A DNA stretch of 64,000 bases from Rothia endophytica (GCF_928381505.1 NZ_CAKMSJ010000007.1:1-64000), one strand, 5' to 3'. Positions 25,484 through 35,254 are shown, counted from the stretch's first letter. Numbers and translations are program-made. The notes: a model not told the origin generated them from the sequence alone.

Positions 25484-26191
25484 CTATCCCTTTGGTTTTT
25501 CATCGGAGCTATTACCGCCTGGCTGAACTAGTCCGGACTCGTAGGCAAAGACAGCTACCTGAACACGGTCTCTTAGGTTTAGTTTAGAAAGGACAGACCG
25601 AACATGACTCTTTACCGTTGCCTCAGAGACAAAGAATTTCTGAGCGATCTCCGTATTGGATAAACCGCAAGCAATAGCTAGCACGGTATCTTTCTCTCTC
25701 GGGGTCAGCAAAGCCACTTCTTTTGAATATAACGGGTCAGGTATATAACCACCGACCTTTTTGGTCTTGGTATATTCTTCGATTAGTCGGGCTGTCATAC
25801 GAGGGGCTACAATCGAATCCCCTTTAACCACAGAGCGCACTGCCTTCACCAGCTCTTCTGGCTGTGTGTCCTTCAGCAAGAAGGCACTTGCACCGGCTTG
25901 CAAACCGGCAAAAGCATACTCATCGATATCGAAGGTCGTTAAGATAATGACTTTCGCAGAAGTGTTTTGACAGATATGACCGGTAGCTTCAATTCCGTTC
26001 ATGACCGGCATACGCACGTCCATCAGCACCACATCGGGTTGAAACTGGCGGGCAAATTCTAAACCCTGCTCGCCATCCGATGCTTCGCCCACAATATCGA
26101 TTCCGGCGCCCTCTAAGACCAAGCGGAAGCCCAGGCGAATGAGCGGCTGATCATCAACCAGGAGGACGCGCAGGTTTGCAGCATCAGACAT
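25484..26191 (-). CDS. NarL-type response regulator
   Basis: A 235-aa regulator starting MSDAANLRVLLVDDQPLIRLG. The receiver has D13/D14, phospho-acceptor D58 in VLMDVRMP and K107 in FLLKDTQ. The C-terminal LuxR-type HTH has LTPREKDTVLAIACGLSNTEIAQ and VSEATVKSHVRSVLSKL. I place the start at 26191 (GAAAGACC upstream), which leaves 23 bp after the kinase stop; a longer upstream frame would overlap the kinase gene and lacks homology. It probably controls the ABC cassettes of the same cluster. Confidence 0.93.
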   Translation of the reverse strand: MSDAANLRVLLVDDQPLIRLGFRLVLEGAGIDIVGEASDGEQGLEFARQFQPDVVLMDVRMPVMNGIEATGHICQNTSAKVIILTTFDIDEYAFAGLQAGASAFLLKDTQPEELVKAVRSVVKGDSIVAPRMTARLIEEYTKTKKVGGYIPDPLYSKEVALLTPREKDTVLAIACGLSNTEIAQKFFVSEATVKSHVRSVLSKLNLRDRVQVAVFAYESGLVQPGGNSSDEKPKG

Positions 26192-26214
26192 GTTCACGGT
26201 CTTTCTATAGCTTT

Positions 26215-27567
26215 TTATTCTGGGTGAGGAAACCTTGCTGAGAGCACCGGCGGTTGCCACACGAGGCGGACGTGAGTGGTCCACCCTCCTCGATCATTTC
26301 TTCCAGCATTCACACTACCCTCATAGAAGGCAGCGCGTTCGCGTATCCCAGCAAGGCCCTTGCCTGACCCAAGGTTATGTAAGGGATTGGGTATACCTTC
26401 AGAGGAAGCGCTACCGTTATCCACCACGCTCACTTCGATGTGGGGCAAGTGAACCCTGACGCTCACCCTCACAAGGGAAGCGTCTTTGGCGTAGCGCAGG
26501 GCATTAGTGAGGGACTCCTGCACGATACGGTAAACACTCAGTCTCAGATTGTTGTCGGTGGGGAGTTCTTCCCCTTCATAATCAAAGGTGACCGGCAGAC
26601 CCGTAGTAGCGAAAGAGCTCACTAGCTCTTGAAGGTTCTCTCGAGCATCAACAGATCTACCTTCGGCCGGCAAAAGGTTAAGCTCTTGCCCGTCAGGATT
26701 GCGCAAAACACCCAGGGTTCGTCTCATATCTGCAAGGGCGGACCGGCCCGTATTCGAAAGTTCTAAGAGCACTTCTTCAGCCCGGGCTGGGTCCCGCTGC
26801 CCAACAATTCTTGCACCATCAGCCAGAGTAATCATTACTGTCAGAGAATGCGCCACCACATCGTGCATTTCGCGGGCAATACGGTTACGCTCTTCGCTGG
26901 CAGCCAGCACCTGGGTTTGCGCAAAACGCTCGATCACTTGACGGTCAAACTCATTATTTTTATAGGCAAAACGGCCCATCATGGTGATTACCAGGTTGAA
27001 GGCTAGGCCAAGAGCGGAGAATACTCCAAAGAAGATAAGGAGTGTTAGTGGGCTTTCTTGAGCGATCTGGGAATCTTCCCCTGAAAGTACCTCAAGATAG
27101 AAGAGACTGAAGATACTAAAGATATATGCCCCGCCTGCTATACAGTATCCCAGGATCGTTTTACCCAGGCTGGATACCGCTGCGAGAGTATAGAGAAAGA
27201 TAACAAGGGTGAAACCTGTCAGTGAATAGCCACTCTGAGGATTAACCATCAAGCCGTAGGTGAGTTCCACCACAACAGCTGCCGTAAGAAGTACCAGGGG
27301 TATTTTCTTACGCCAGAATATACCGACACTAAAGACCAGGTTGCCCGCACACAGGAGCAGAAGATGTCCTATTCCAATAGATTCTTGAGGAACAGCGCTG
27401 AGGACAAGGAATAAGGCTGACAGAAACAGATTTAGAGCTAGCAGTAACCAGTTGGTGCCTCGTGGGTGGTTTTTGCGCCACCGACTGAAGCGGCTCCACC
27501 GCATAGCAATGAGGCGTTGCCCCTCTGAACGAAGGGCAACGCTCTGATCAACCGTCTGGTGATTCAC
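26215..27567 (-). CDS. Two-component sensor histidine kinase
   Basis: A 450-aa kinase with about six hydrophobic segments in the first 200 residues, then the HisKA_3 motif AASEERNRIAREMHDVVAHSL (His235 in REMHDVVAH) and an HATPase domain (VSVVDNGSAS, GSGKGLAGIRERAAFYEG). GTG start with AAAGG upstream. It begins 14 bp after the stop of an ABC permease gene, so all six genes from 31452 to 25484 read in one direction with short gaps. By analogy to BceRS/DrrAB-type clusters it may sense a compound handled by the transporter (inference). Confidence 0.93.
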   Translation of the reverse strand: MNHQTVDQSVALRSEGQRLIAMRWSRFSRWRKNHPRGTNWLLLALNLFLSALFLVLSAVPQESIGIGHLLLLCAGNLVFSVGIFWRKKIPLVLLTAAVVVELTYGLMVNPQSGYSLTGFTLVIFLYTLAAVSSLGKTILGYCIAGGAYIFSIFSLFYLEVLSGEDSQIAQESPLTLLIFFGVFSALGLAFNLVITMMGRFAYKNNEFDRQVIERFAQTQVLAASEERNRIAREMHDVVAHSLTVMITLADGARIVGQRDPARAEEVLLELSNTGRSALADMRRTLGVLRNPDGQELNLLPAEGRSVDARENLQELVSSFATTGLPVTFDYEGEELPTDNNLRLSVYRIVQESLTNALRYAKDASLVRVSVRVHLPHIEVSVVDNGSASSEGIPNPLHNLGSGKGLAGIRERAAFYEGSVNAGRNDRGGWTTHVRLVWQPPVLSARFPHPE

Positions 27568-27581
27568 TGCTGGGGCTACCT

Positions 27582-28478
27582 TTATTTAGAGTCGGTTAGG
27601 GCCAATCGCGCCCACCCCAGTAGAGCAGGTACCAGGCACCATACCGAGAGCCAAAGGCCGGCTTCAAGATTGGTGATAGCGGCATCATCAGCAACACCTA
27701 CGGCGGTGAAAGACTGCCCCAATGCCATGGGCAGGTAGGGGACGAAGTCCTGGATCAGTTCAGATGCCCCAGCCACCATATTCAGTGCGATAGTCAGAAT
27801 GAACATGAGGACGACGACCAGAACGATACCGCCAGCGTTGTTACGCAGCAGCGTGCCGAATCCCAGACCCATCCAGCTCATGAGCATGCAGTAAATGCCC
27901 ACTGCTACCCAGTTACGCACAACGTCACCGTTAATCGCTACTGCCTCGGTGATAGCGCTATCAAGGATAAGCTGGGCAATACCGTAGCTGAGGGCAGCTG
28001 AGATAAAGCCAATGAAGAAGGTCCAGAGAGAAACTACCAGGAGTTTTGATACGAAGGCGGTAGTACGGCGAGGGACAGCCGTCAGGGTGGTGTTAATCTG
28101 CCGGCTTGCGTACTCCGAACCGATAAAGACAACGGCGATAGAGGCCACCAGCATTGAGCCAAACATCATGCCCGAGTCGCCAATCCCACGAGCGTAGTTA
28201 TAGACGTCATCAACGGTCGGGCCTGCGACAGGGGCTGCACCTACTACTACGGCTTCCTGGGCCGCCAGGGCACTTTCATGCATCTGGTTGGTAGCAACAG
28301 CGAACATGGCTCCCATGCCCACCATAATGAGCAGGGTAACCGCTAGCATGATCCAGTTAGTGGCAAGAGTGCGGAATTTGATTGCTTCACCGCGCACAGC
28401 ACCTAGGAAGGTAAGCTTGTGGGAAGAGAAGTTGGGGGAGGCCTGGGCGGTTCCCGCCGATAGGGTTGCAGTAGTCAT
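27582..28478 (-). CDS. ABC-2 type transporter permease (second cassette)
   Basis: A 298-aa permease with about six membrane segments. The N-terminal pattern KLTFLGAVRGEAIKFRTLATNWIM, the loop GIGDSGMMFGSMLVASIAVVFIGSEYASRQINTTLTAVPRR (core GSEYASRQI) and LMSWMGLGFGTLLRNNAGGIV are closely mirrored in the permease at 29573-30469. It should form a dimeric export channel with the ATPase encoded directly upstream (2-bp gap). Substrate unknown; related pairs export drugs, lipids or peptides. Confidence 0.88.
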   Translation of the reverse strand: MTTATLSAGTAQASPNFSSHKLTFLGAVRGEAIKFRTLATNWIMLAVTLLIMVGMGAMFAVATNQMHESALAAQEAVVVGAAPVAGPTVDDVYNYARGIGDSGMMFGSMLVASIAVVFIGSEYASRQINTTLTAVPRRTTAFVSKLLVVSLWTFFIGFISAALSYGIAQLILDSAITEAVAINGDVVRNWVAVGIYCMLMSWMGLGFGTLLRNNAGGIVLVVVLMFILTIALNMVAGASELIQDFVPYLPMALGQSFTAVGVADDAAITNLEAGLWLSVWCLVPALLGWARLALTDSK

Positions 28479-28480
28479 GA

Positions 28481-29452
28481 TTAGTTCTCCTTAGCTGCGG
28501 TTGCGCCCCAGGGGGTGCCGGTGGCAATTTGAGGTGTCGGTTGTCCAGCAAACTCTCCCGACTGGTATTCGATCTCATCGCGGGTCATGTTCATGTAGAC
28601 CTCTTCCAGGGTGGCAACCTGCGGGATAATCTCATGCAGTAGCACCCCGGCGTCCACGCCCAGGCGGGCAATATCGCGGGTAGGTGCCTGGACTAGCAGC
28701 CCATCGGTGTCTACCGCTTCAAAGACCACAGACCGTTCTTGAAGGCGGCGAGCAAAGTTATCTCGCTCATCAGTACGAACTAAGACGCGGTCGTTGTTAG
28801 CCAGCGCCAAGAAGTCCTGCATAGAGCTGTTCGCAAGAATGCGGCCGCGCCCAATCACCACCAGATCATCGGCAGTTTGGGACATCTCGCTCATTAGGTG
28901 AGAGGAAATCAGCACGCACTTACCTTCGGATGCTAAGTGCCGGGCAAGGTTACGCACCCAAATCACGCCCTCGGGGTCAAGACCATTCACGGGCTCATCC
29001 AAAATAATGTTCTGGGGGTTACCCAGCAGAGCTGCAGCAATGCCCATACGCTGACCCATGCCCAGAGAAAAGCCGCGCACCTTTTTACTGGCAACATTGC
29101 CCAGACCGGTCATTTCAATGACCTCATCTGCGCGGGACGCTGGTAGCCCGTGGGTAACTGCCAGCGAGCGCAGGTGGGCGCGTCCGCTACGACCCGGGTG
29201 CATAGCCTTAGCATCCAGCAACGCACCAACGCTGGTCAGTGGGCTGGGCAGGGAGCGGTAGTTTTTACCGTCGATCAGCGCGGTGCCACTGGTGGGCTTC
29301 TCAAGACCCAGCAGTAGGCGCATGGTGGTTGATTTGCCGGCACCGTTGGGGCCAAGAAAACCTGTAACCCTGCCGTCGGGTACGGTGAAACTAATGCCGT
29401 CTACAGCGGCTTTGTTCCCGTATTGTTTGGTGAGGTTACGAACTTCTAACAT
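28481..29452 (-). CDS. ABC transporter ATP-binding protein (second cassette)
   Basis: A 323-aa DrrA-type ATPase starting MLEVRNLTKQYGNKAAVDGI, with Walker A GFLGPNGAGKSTTMRL, signature FSLGMGQRMGIAAA, Walker B NIILDEPVNGLDPEG and H-loop ISSHLMSEM. The C-terminal 90 residues form the usual DrrA extension. It is a close paralogue of the ATPase at 30472-31452; most of the nucleotide-binding domain is identical. GGAGAGAAC precedes the ATG at 29452. A longer frame to 29521 lacks homology. It pairs with the permease 2 bp downstream. Confidence 0.93.
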   Translation of the reverse strand: MLEVRNLTKQYGNKAAVDGISFTVPDGRVTGFLGPNGAGKSTTMRLLLGLEKPTSGTALIDGKNYRSLPSPLTSVGALLDAKAMHPGRSGRAHLRSLAVTHGLPASRADEVIEMTGLGNVASKKVRGFSLGMGQRMGIAAALLGNPQNIILDEPVNGLDPEGVIWVRNLARHLASEGKCVLISSHLMSEMSQTADDLVVIGRGRILANSSMQDFLALANNDRVLVRTDERDNFARRLQERSVVFEAVDTDGLLVQAPTRDIARLGVDAGVLLHEIIPQVATLEEVYMNMTRDEIEYQSGEFAGQPTPQIATGTPWGATAAKEN

Positions 29453-29572
29453 GCGTTCTCTCCTAGTGGGTCGTGTTCTTCTTTCACCACTAACACTAGG
29501 AGCAACCGTCTGCTGCCACATCAGCCCAGGGATTGAGTTCGCCGTATTTCTTCTCGTCCCTGAGGATGATAA

Positions 29573-30469
29573 TTACCCCTTGGCGTCGGTAAAGGTAAAC
29601 CGGAACCAGCCCAGGAGCGCGGGCACTAGAGCCCAAACACCCAGCCAGATCCCTGCCTCTAGGTTGTTGATGTCAGCGTCCTCGGGAATGCCTACGGTGG
29701 TCATGGTTTCACCCAGGTTAATGGGTAGGTAGGGCTGGAAGTCAGCTACCCAGTCCGCTGTTTCAGCGAGCAAGCCAAAGACGATGGTTGAGATGAACAT
29801 GAGCACCACTACCATCACGATCCCGCCGGCGTTGTTGCGCAGGATGGCGCCGAACCCTAGGCCCATCCAGCTCATGAGCAGGCAGTAGAGCCCTACTCCC
29901 AGCCAGTTGAGCACGGTGGGTGTGCCTACCGACAGCTGTTCTGAAATACCAGGGTCTAGTACTGGCTGGGCTACAAAATAGCCTGCGACAGCTGAGATGA
30001 CACCGACCAGAAAACTCCAGACTGAGAGCACCAGGAGCTTAGAAATATAGATGGATGAGCGGCGCGGCACCGCGGTCATGGTGCTGTGAATCTGCCGGGT
30101 GGCGTACTCAGCACCGATAAAGACCACGGCAATGGAGGCAATGAGCATGGAGCCGAACATCATGCCCACCCCACCGATGCTTCGTGCCATATCTAGCACC
30201 TGGTCCACGGTGAAGGAATATTCGGGGCGCACCTGGGGTGAGGGGCCACCGGCTTCTAGCGCTGCTTGGGTCTCAAGAGCACGCTGATAGAAACGGTTGA
30301 GCGCGGTAGCGTAGGCGGCAGACATGCCAATCATGATGGCAATGGTCAGCAGGAGCATAACCCAGTTGGTTGCCAGGGTGCGGAATTTTAGAAACTCAGA
30401 CCGCAACGTGCCAAAGAAGCTGAGTTTATAAGATCGTGCCGGTGCGGTGGGCAGGGTGGTGCTGGTCAT
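29573..30469 (-). CDS. ABC-2 type transporter permease (first cassette)
   Basis: A 298-aa permease, the same length as its paralogue at 27582-28478, with matching hydrophobic pattern: KLSFFGTLRSEFLKFRTLAT, GGVGMMFGSMLIASIAVVF, GAEYATRQIHSTMTAVPRR and LMSWMGLGFGAILRNNAGGI. It probably pairs with the ATPase 2 bp upstream. The two cassettes look like a tandem duplication that has since diverged mostly in extracellular loops (for example PVLDPGISEQLSVGTPTVLN), perhaps with different substrates (inference). Confidence 0.88.
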   Translation of the reverse strand: MTSTTLPTAPARSYKLSFFGTLRSEFLKFRTLATNWVMLLLTIAIMIGMSAAYATALNRFYQRALETQAALEAGGPSPQVRPEYSFTVDQVLDMARSIGGVGMMFGSMLIASIAVVFIGAEYATRQIHSTMTAVPRRSSIYISKLLVLSVWSFLVGVISAVAGYFVAQPVLDPGISEQLSVGTPTVLNWLGVGLYCLLMSWMGLGFGAILRNNAGGIVMVVVLMFISTIVFGLLAETADWVADFQPYLPINLGETMTTVGIPEDADINNLEAGIWLGVWALVPALLGWFRFTFTDAKG

Positions 30470-30471
30470 GG

Positions 30472-31452
30472 TTATTGTTCCTTTGCCTCTTTGCCTGCCC
30501 AGGGGGATGGAGCATCCGCTTCCGCAGCGCCGGAATCTGCGGGGGTTGTGAAGGTGCCGGACTGGTATTCCACCTCATTGCGGGTCATGTTCATATAGAC
30601 GTCTTCTAGGGTGGCAATCTGCGGGGTTAGCTCGTGCAGTAGAACCCCGGCGTCCACACCCAGGCGGGCAATATCGCGGGAGGGTGCCTGAACCAGCAGC
30701 CCGTCAGTGTCTACCGGTTCAAAGGTGATACTGCGGGCAGTCAGAGTTTCAGCAAAGACTTCTCGCTGGTCGGTGCGGACCAGGGATCGGGAATTATCTG
30801 CCAGCGCCAGAAAGTCAGACATGGAGCTGTTCGCAAGAATTTTGCCGCGCCCAATGACTATCAGGTCATCGGCTGTCTGAGACATCTCGCTCATGAGGTG
30901 TGAAGAAATCAGCACGCATTTGCCCTGGGATGCCAGGTGCCGGGCGAGGTTGCGCACCCAGATGACTCCCTCGGGGTCAAGACCGTTCACCGGCTCGTCC
31001 AGAATAATGTTCTGGGGGTCTCCTAGTAGAGATGCGGCAATACCCATGCGCTGGCCCATGCCCAGAGAAAAGCCCCGCACTTTCTTACGGGCAGCGGTGG
31101 TCAGACCGGTGAGCTCAATGACCTCATCCACCCGGCGGGTGGGGATACCGTGGGTTAGCGCCAGCGAGCGCAGGTGCGCACGCCCGCTACGGCCCGGGTG
31201 CATTGCCTTAGCATCCAGCAGGGCACCGACGCTGGTCAGCGGGCTGGGCAGGGACCGGTACTTTTGCCCATCAACCAGGGCTGTGCCGTTCGTGGGCTTC
31301 TCAAGCCCCACCAGCATGCGCATGGTGGTTGATTTACCGGCGCCATTAGGGCCCAGAAAACCCGTAACCCTACCATCGGGCACCGTAAAGGTGATGTCGT
31401 TAACGGCGGTCTTATCACCGTACTTCTTGGTGAGATTACGGACCTCTAACAT
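30472..31452 (-). CDS. ABC transporter ATP-binding protein (first cassette)
   Basis: A 326-aa DrrA-type ATPase: MLEVRNLTKKYGDKTAVNDI, Walker A GPNGAGKSTTMRM, signature FSLGMGQRMGIAAS, Walker B NIILDEPVNGLDPEG and ISSHLMSEMSQTADDL. It is the first gene of a six-gene cluster (ATPase, permease, ATPase, permease, kinase, regulator). A hairpin-prone GC stretch (CCTCCGCTAAAGGAGG) lies about 60 bp upstream. TTGACA occurs on the minus strand at 31552-31547, but I see no matching -10. Confidence 0.93.
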   Translation of the reverse strand: MLEVRNLTKKYGDKTAVNDITFTVPDGRVTGFLGPNGAGKSTTMRMLVGLEKPTNGTALVDGQKYRSLPSPLTSVGALLDAKAMHPGRSGRAHLRSLALTHGIPTRRVDEVIELTGLTTAARKKVRGFSLGMGQRMGIAASLLGDPQNIILDEPVNGLDPEGVIWVRNLARHLASQGKCVLISSHLMSEMSQTADDLIVIGRGKILANSSMSDFLALADNSRSLVRTDQREVFAETLTARSITFEPVDTDGLLVQAPSRDIARLGVDAGVLLHELTPQIATLEDVYMNMTRNEVEYQSGTFTTPADSGAAEADAPSPWAGKEAKEQ

Positions 31453-31559
31453 GGGGGCTCCCGCTCTTCGTCTGTGTTTACTCTTGTCTCTACCCTACGC
31501 AAGGTGGCCCCTCCTTTAGCGGAGGAACACCTTCCAAAGCCAGCACTGTCAAAAATGGG

Positions 31560-32975
31560 TTAGAGACCCTGCTCAGTTGCCCATTCTTTGAGTCGGCGGG
31601 TGGCCTCTTCTTCACCTAGAGATCCTTCATCCAGGCGCAGGTTGAGCAGGAACTTATAGGCCTGCCCCACCACTGGGCCGGGTTTCAGCCCCAAAATTTT
31701 CATGATCTGTTCGCCGTCCAGGTCAGGGCGCATGGCATCCAGCTCTTCCTGTTCAGCTAGCTCGGTAATACGGCGTTCCAGATCATCGTAAGCTGCGGCA
31801 ATGCGATTAGCCTTGCGCTTATTACGGGTGGTGACATCCGCCCGGGTCAGGCGGTGCAGGCGCTCTAGTAGGTCACCGGCGTCCCGCACGTAGCGGCGCA
31901 CTGCCGAGTCGCTCCACCCTGCTTCTCCGTAGCCGTAGAAGCGCATGTGCAGCTCAACCAAGCGGGCAACGGCCTTGATGGTGTCATTATCAAAGCGCAG
32001 CGCTCGCATACGTTTCTTGGTGAGCTTGGCACCCACCACATCGTGGTGCAGGAAGCTGACCGAGCCGTTGTCCTCAAACTTACGAGTGGCAGGCTTGCCA
32101 ATATCGTGCATCAGAGCGGCAAAGCGCAGTACGAAGTCAGGGGCTGGTACCGCACCGTCAGCGTCTGTCTCCTGAGCAACAGCCTGTTCCATGACGGTGA
32201 GGGAGTGCTGGTAGACATCCTTATGGCGGTGATGCTCGTCAGCTTCAAGTTTCAGCGCCGGAATTTCGGGCAGGACGTAGGCGGCCAGCCCCGATTCAAC
32301 CAGCAGGTCCACACCGCGGCGAGGTGCCTGAGCGCAGATGAGTTTCACCAGTTCATCCCGTACTCGCTCGGCAGAAATAATTTCAATACGCTCTGCCATA
32401 TCGACCATGGCTTCAAAAACTTCGGGAGCCAGGTCAATATCCAAGCGGGCGGCAAAGCGGGCAGCACGCATCATACGCAGGGGGTCATCAGAGAAGGACG
32501 CCTGGGGTGTGCCCGGTGTGCGGATAATGCCGGTGCGCAGGTCAACCTCACCGCCAAAGGGGTCCACTAATTCCAGGGAGGGTAGGCGCAGCGCCATGGA
32601 GTTAATGGTGAAGTCTCGTCGGAAGAGGTCATCCACCAGGTCAGTGCCGAAGGCAACCTGAGGTTTGCGGGAATCAGCGTCATATTTCTCAGCACGATAG
32701 GTAGTAATTTCTACCATCTCGTTACCCTTACGGATGCCAATAGTGCCGTATTCTTTACCGATTTCCCAGGTAGCGTCAGCCCATCCCTCCACAATAGCCA
32801 GCGTCTGGTCAGGGCTGGCGTTGGTCGTGAAATCAAGATCCACGGAAGTCTCCCCCAGAAAGAGATCTCGCACCGGGCCTCCGACCAGGGATAACTCAAA
32901 CCCGGCAGCAGTAAAGAGCTCTCCAGCTTCTAGAGCAACGGGGTGAATCAAAGAAGTATCAAAAACATGCGCCAT
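31560..32975 (-). CDS. CCA tRNA nucleotidyltransferase
   Basis: A nucleotidyltransferase of about 471 aa that adds or repairs the tRNA 3' CCA end. The catalytic head has LVGGPVRDLFLGE and DLDFTTNASPDQT (the DLDFT motif carries the metal ligands), then RRDFTINSMALRL, RMMRAARFAARL and an HD domain (RFAALMHDIGKPAT), typical of actinobacterial enzymes. I prefer the ATG at 32975 (MAHVFDTS); a GTG ten codons upstream (33005) is possible. It is divergent from the nudix-murJ operon, the conserved actinobacterial arrangement next to oriC. Confidence 0.95.
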   Translation of the reverse strand: MAHVFDTSLIHPVALEAGELFTAAGFELSLVGGPVRDLFLGETSVDLDFTTNASPDQTLAIVEGWADATWEIGKEYGTIGIRKGNEMVEITTYRAEKYDADSRKPQVAFGTDLVDDLFRRDFTINSMALRLPSLELVDPFGGEVDLRTGIIRTPGTPQASFSDDPLRMMRAARFAARLDIDLAPEVFEAMVDMAERIEIISAERVRDELVKLICAQAPRRGVDLLVESGLAAYVLPEIPALKLEADEHHRHKDVYQHSLTVMEQAVAQETDADGAVPAPDFVLRFAALMHDIGKPATRKFEDNGSVSFLHHDVVGAKLTKKRMRALRFDNDTIKAVARLVELHMRFYGYGEAGWSDSAVRRYVRDAGDLLERLHRLTRADVTTRNKRKANRIAAAYDDLERRITELAEQEELDAMRPDLDGEQIMKILGLKPGPVVGQAYKFLLNLRLDEGSLGEEEATRRLKEWATEQGL

Positions 32976-33067
32976 AACCCTATCAATCGTGCCAGCAAAC
33001 CGCACAAGTTACCACTCACACCTCCCTCTTTAGAACATCACCCTCTTATATCGGTTAAGGTAGAGAC

Positions 33068-33571
33068 ATGACTTTTCCTATTCCCCGGGCACCTAAGAGA
33101 CGAGCGTTCACGCCCGTTGCTGCTATGCCCACGGTTGAGGAGGTCTCCGCGGGCGGCGTCATCGTCAACTTCGATGAGCCCGGTTTACCCGTGGCAATCA
33201 TTGCTCGTATCAACCGCGGTGGACGCCTAGAATGGTGTCTCCCCAAGGGCCACCCCGAGGGGGAAGAGAGCCGAGTTCAAGCAGCAGCACGTGAGATTGA
33301 AGAGGAAACCGGTATCTCCGGGGACGTCATCACCTCCCTGGGCAGCATTGACTACTGGTTCAACGTTTCTGGTCACCGCGTCCATAAAACCGTTCACCAT
33401 TTCTTGTTCTCCGCCACCGGCGGTGAGCTCACCACCGAGAATGATCCCGACCATGAAGCCGTGGATGTCGCTTGGGTCAACATTGATGATGTGGGGCGCA
33501 AACTTTCCTTCCCCAATGAACGGCGTATCGCTGAGATCGCCCGCGAGTACATCATCCACCAGCTGTCTTAA
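33068..33571 (+). CDS. NUDIX hydrolase
   Basis: A 167-aa Nudix protein with a complete box at about 61-83 (GHPEGEESRVQAAAREIEEETGI, core REIEEETG). The N-terminus VEEVSAGGVIVNFDEPGLPVAIIAR is typical. In M. tuberculosis the gene in this position (between the CCA transferase and mviN/murJ) encodes a related protein. The substrate is unknown; the position suggests nucleotide housecleaning or cell-wall precursor metabolism (inference). First gene of the nudix-murJ-pseudokinase run. Confidence 0.93.
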   Translation: MTFPIPRAPKRRAFTPVAAMPTVEEVSAGGVIVNFDEPGLPVAIIARINRGGRLEWCLPKGHPEGEESRVQAAAREIEEETGISGDVITSLGSIDYWFNVSGHRVHKTVHHFLFSATGGELTTENDPDHEAVDVAWVNIDDVGRKLSFPNERRIAEIAREYIIHQLS

Positions 33572-33598
33572 GCTGCATTGAGTAGATAAGGATTTCGT

Positions 33599-35254
33599 GT
33601 GGCACGATCCGGTGCTTTTTCTAGCGCTATTATGGCAGCCGGCACCCTCGTTTCGAGGGTACTGGGGTTCGTTAAAACCTTCCTGATTACTGTCGCTCTC
33701 GGTGCAACAACCACCGTGGGCGATATTTTTGAAACCGCTAACACCCTGCCCAACCTCATTTATGTACTGGTAGCAGGCGGTATCTTTAATGCTGTGTTGG
33801 TGCCGCAAATCATTAAGGCAGCCAAGCACGATGACGGCGGTTCTGATTTCATTTCGCGCCTGGTGACTCTGGCGGTGTGCGGTATTGCGGCAGTGACGGC
33901 CGTGGTGGTTATCTGCGCTATGCCCATCATTTCAATCATGGGTAGTGAGTGGAGCCCCGAGCAGCAGCGTTTCGGTTTCATCTTCGCCCTCTGGTGTTTC
34001 CCCCAGATTTTCTTCTATGGTCTCTACACCATCATCGGTCAGGTGCTCAATGCTCGCGGGGCCTTCGGCTGGTTTATGTGGGCACCGGTGGTCAACAACA
34101 TCGTGGCTATCGCCGCGCTCATCATCTTCATTACTTCATTTGGTGCTCAGGACGTCACCACCACCCCGCCCTTCCACAACCTCACCTCGTGGACCAGCGC
34201 GCAGACCATCGTGTTGGCAGGTAGCGCCACTCTTGGCGTGGTTTTACAGGCCCTGATTCTCTTTATCCCCCTGCGCAAGCTGGGTTTGAATCTGCGCCCC
34301 AAGTTTGGCTGGCGCGGTATCGGCCTGGGATCAGCAGCTAACCTGGCGGTATGGACGCTGGCCACAGGCGTGGTCTCTAACCTTGCTTTCATGTACCTCA
34401 CCAAGGTAGCTGCAAACATCGTCGGTGCACGCGAAAGACTGATGGACTTGGGTATCCAGCTTCCCGGTGTGCAGGCACTCAATTATTCTTCCATGCTCTA
34501 TTCACTGCCCCACGGCGTGATTGGTCTATCAATCGCCACGGTTCTCTTCAACCGCATGTCTGCCTCATCGCAAGAAAAGGATCATCAAGCAGTAGGCGCG
34601 GCTCTATCTGCCGGCCTGCGCACCGCTTCCATTGCCACGATCTTTTGCGCCGTAGCGCTCGTTGTTTTTGCGGGCCCTATTGGCATGATCTTTGGCGGCG
34701 GCGGGCAGCAAGCGGGTGCCGTCATCGGTCAGACCATCGCTGTTATCGCTTTAGGCGGCCCCTTCCTCACTATCGCCTTTATGATGGGGCGTGTTTTTTA
34801 CTCGCAGGAGGATGCCAAGACCCCCTTCTACATTCAGCTCGTCTCAGCAATCGTCATCGTTGCTCTTGGCTTCACAGCTTCCTATCTAGCCCCACAGCAC
34901 ACCATCTATGGGTTGGCGCTAACCTACGCACTGCAAAATATCCTGGCGGTTTACCTAAGCCACCGCGTCCTAGCAAAGCGTCTGGGCGACTACGGTATCG
35001 CTGATATCGTCTCAACCCATGCCCGCGTCGCCTTCGCCTCAGCCGGTGCAGGTCTGGTGGGCGCAGCTGCCCTCTATCTGATGGGTGGTTACGGTTTCGA
35101 TGGGTTTGCCTGGAGCTCACGCGGTTCTGCCTTCATTACAGTGGCGGTAGGTGGAACCATTATGGCGATTGCCTACTACGCCATGCTGCTCCTCTTCCGG
35201 GTAAAGGAACTAGATACGCTTACTGCCCCGATCCTGGCAAAACTTGGTCGGTAG
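33599..35254 (+). CDS. murJ: Lipid II flippase MurJ (MviN)
   Basis: A 551-aa MOP-superfamily protein with about 14 membrane helices that flips lipid II for peptidoglycan synthesis. Features: AIMAAGTLVSRVLGFVKTFL at the N-terminus, NTLPNLIYVLVAGGIFNAVLVPQI (core AGGIFNAVLVP), and LPHGVIGLSIATVLFNRMS. GTG start 27 bp after the nudix stop. It lacks the C-terminal pseudokinase and extracellular domains found fused in mycobacterial MviN; these are encoded by the next gene. Confidence 0.95.
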   Translation: MARSGAFSSAIMAAGTLVSRVLGFVKTFLITVALGATTTVGDIFETANTLPNLIYVLVAGGIFNAVLVPQIIKAAKHDDGGSDFISRLVTLAVCGIAAVTAVVVICAMPIISIMGSEWSPEQQRFGFIFALWCFPQIFFYGLYTIIGQVLNARGAFGWFMWAPVVNNIVAIAALIIFITSFGAQDVTTTPPFHNLTSWTSAQTIVLAGSATLGVVLQALILFIPLRKLGLNLRPKFGWRGIGLGSAANLAVWTLATGVVSNLAFMYLTKVAANIVGARERLMDLGIQLPGVQALNYSSMLYSLPHGVIGLSIATVLFNRMSASSQEKDHQAVGAALSAGLRTASIATIFCAVALVVFAGPIGMIFGGGGQQAGAVIGQTIAVIALGGPFLTIAFMMGRVFYSQEDAKTPFYIQLVSAIVIVALGFTASYLAPQHTIYGLALTYALQNILAVYLSHRVLAKRLGDYGIADIVSTHARVAFASAGAGLVGAAALYLMGGYGFDGFAWSSRGSAFITVAVGGTIMAIAYYAMLLLFRVKELDTLTAPILAKLGR

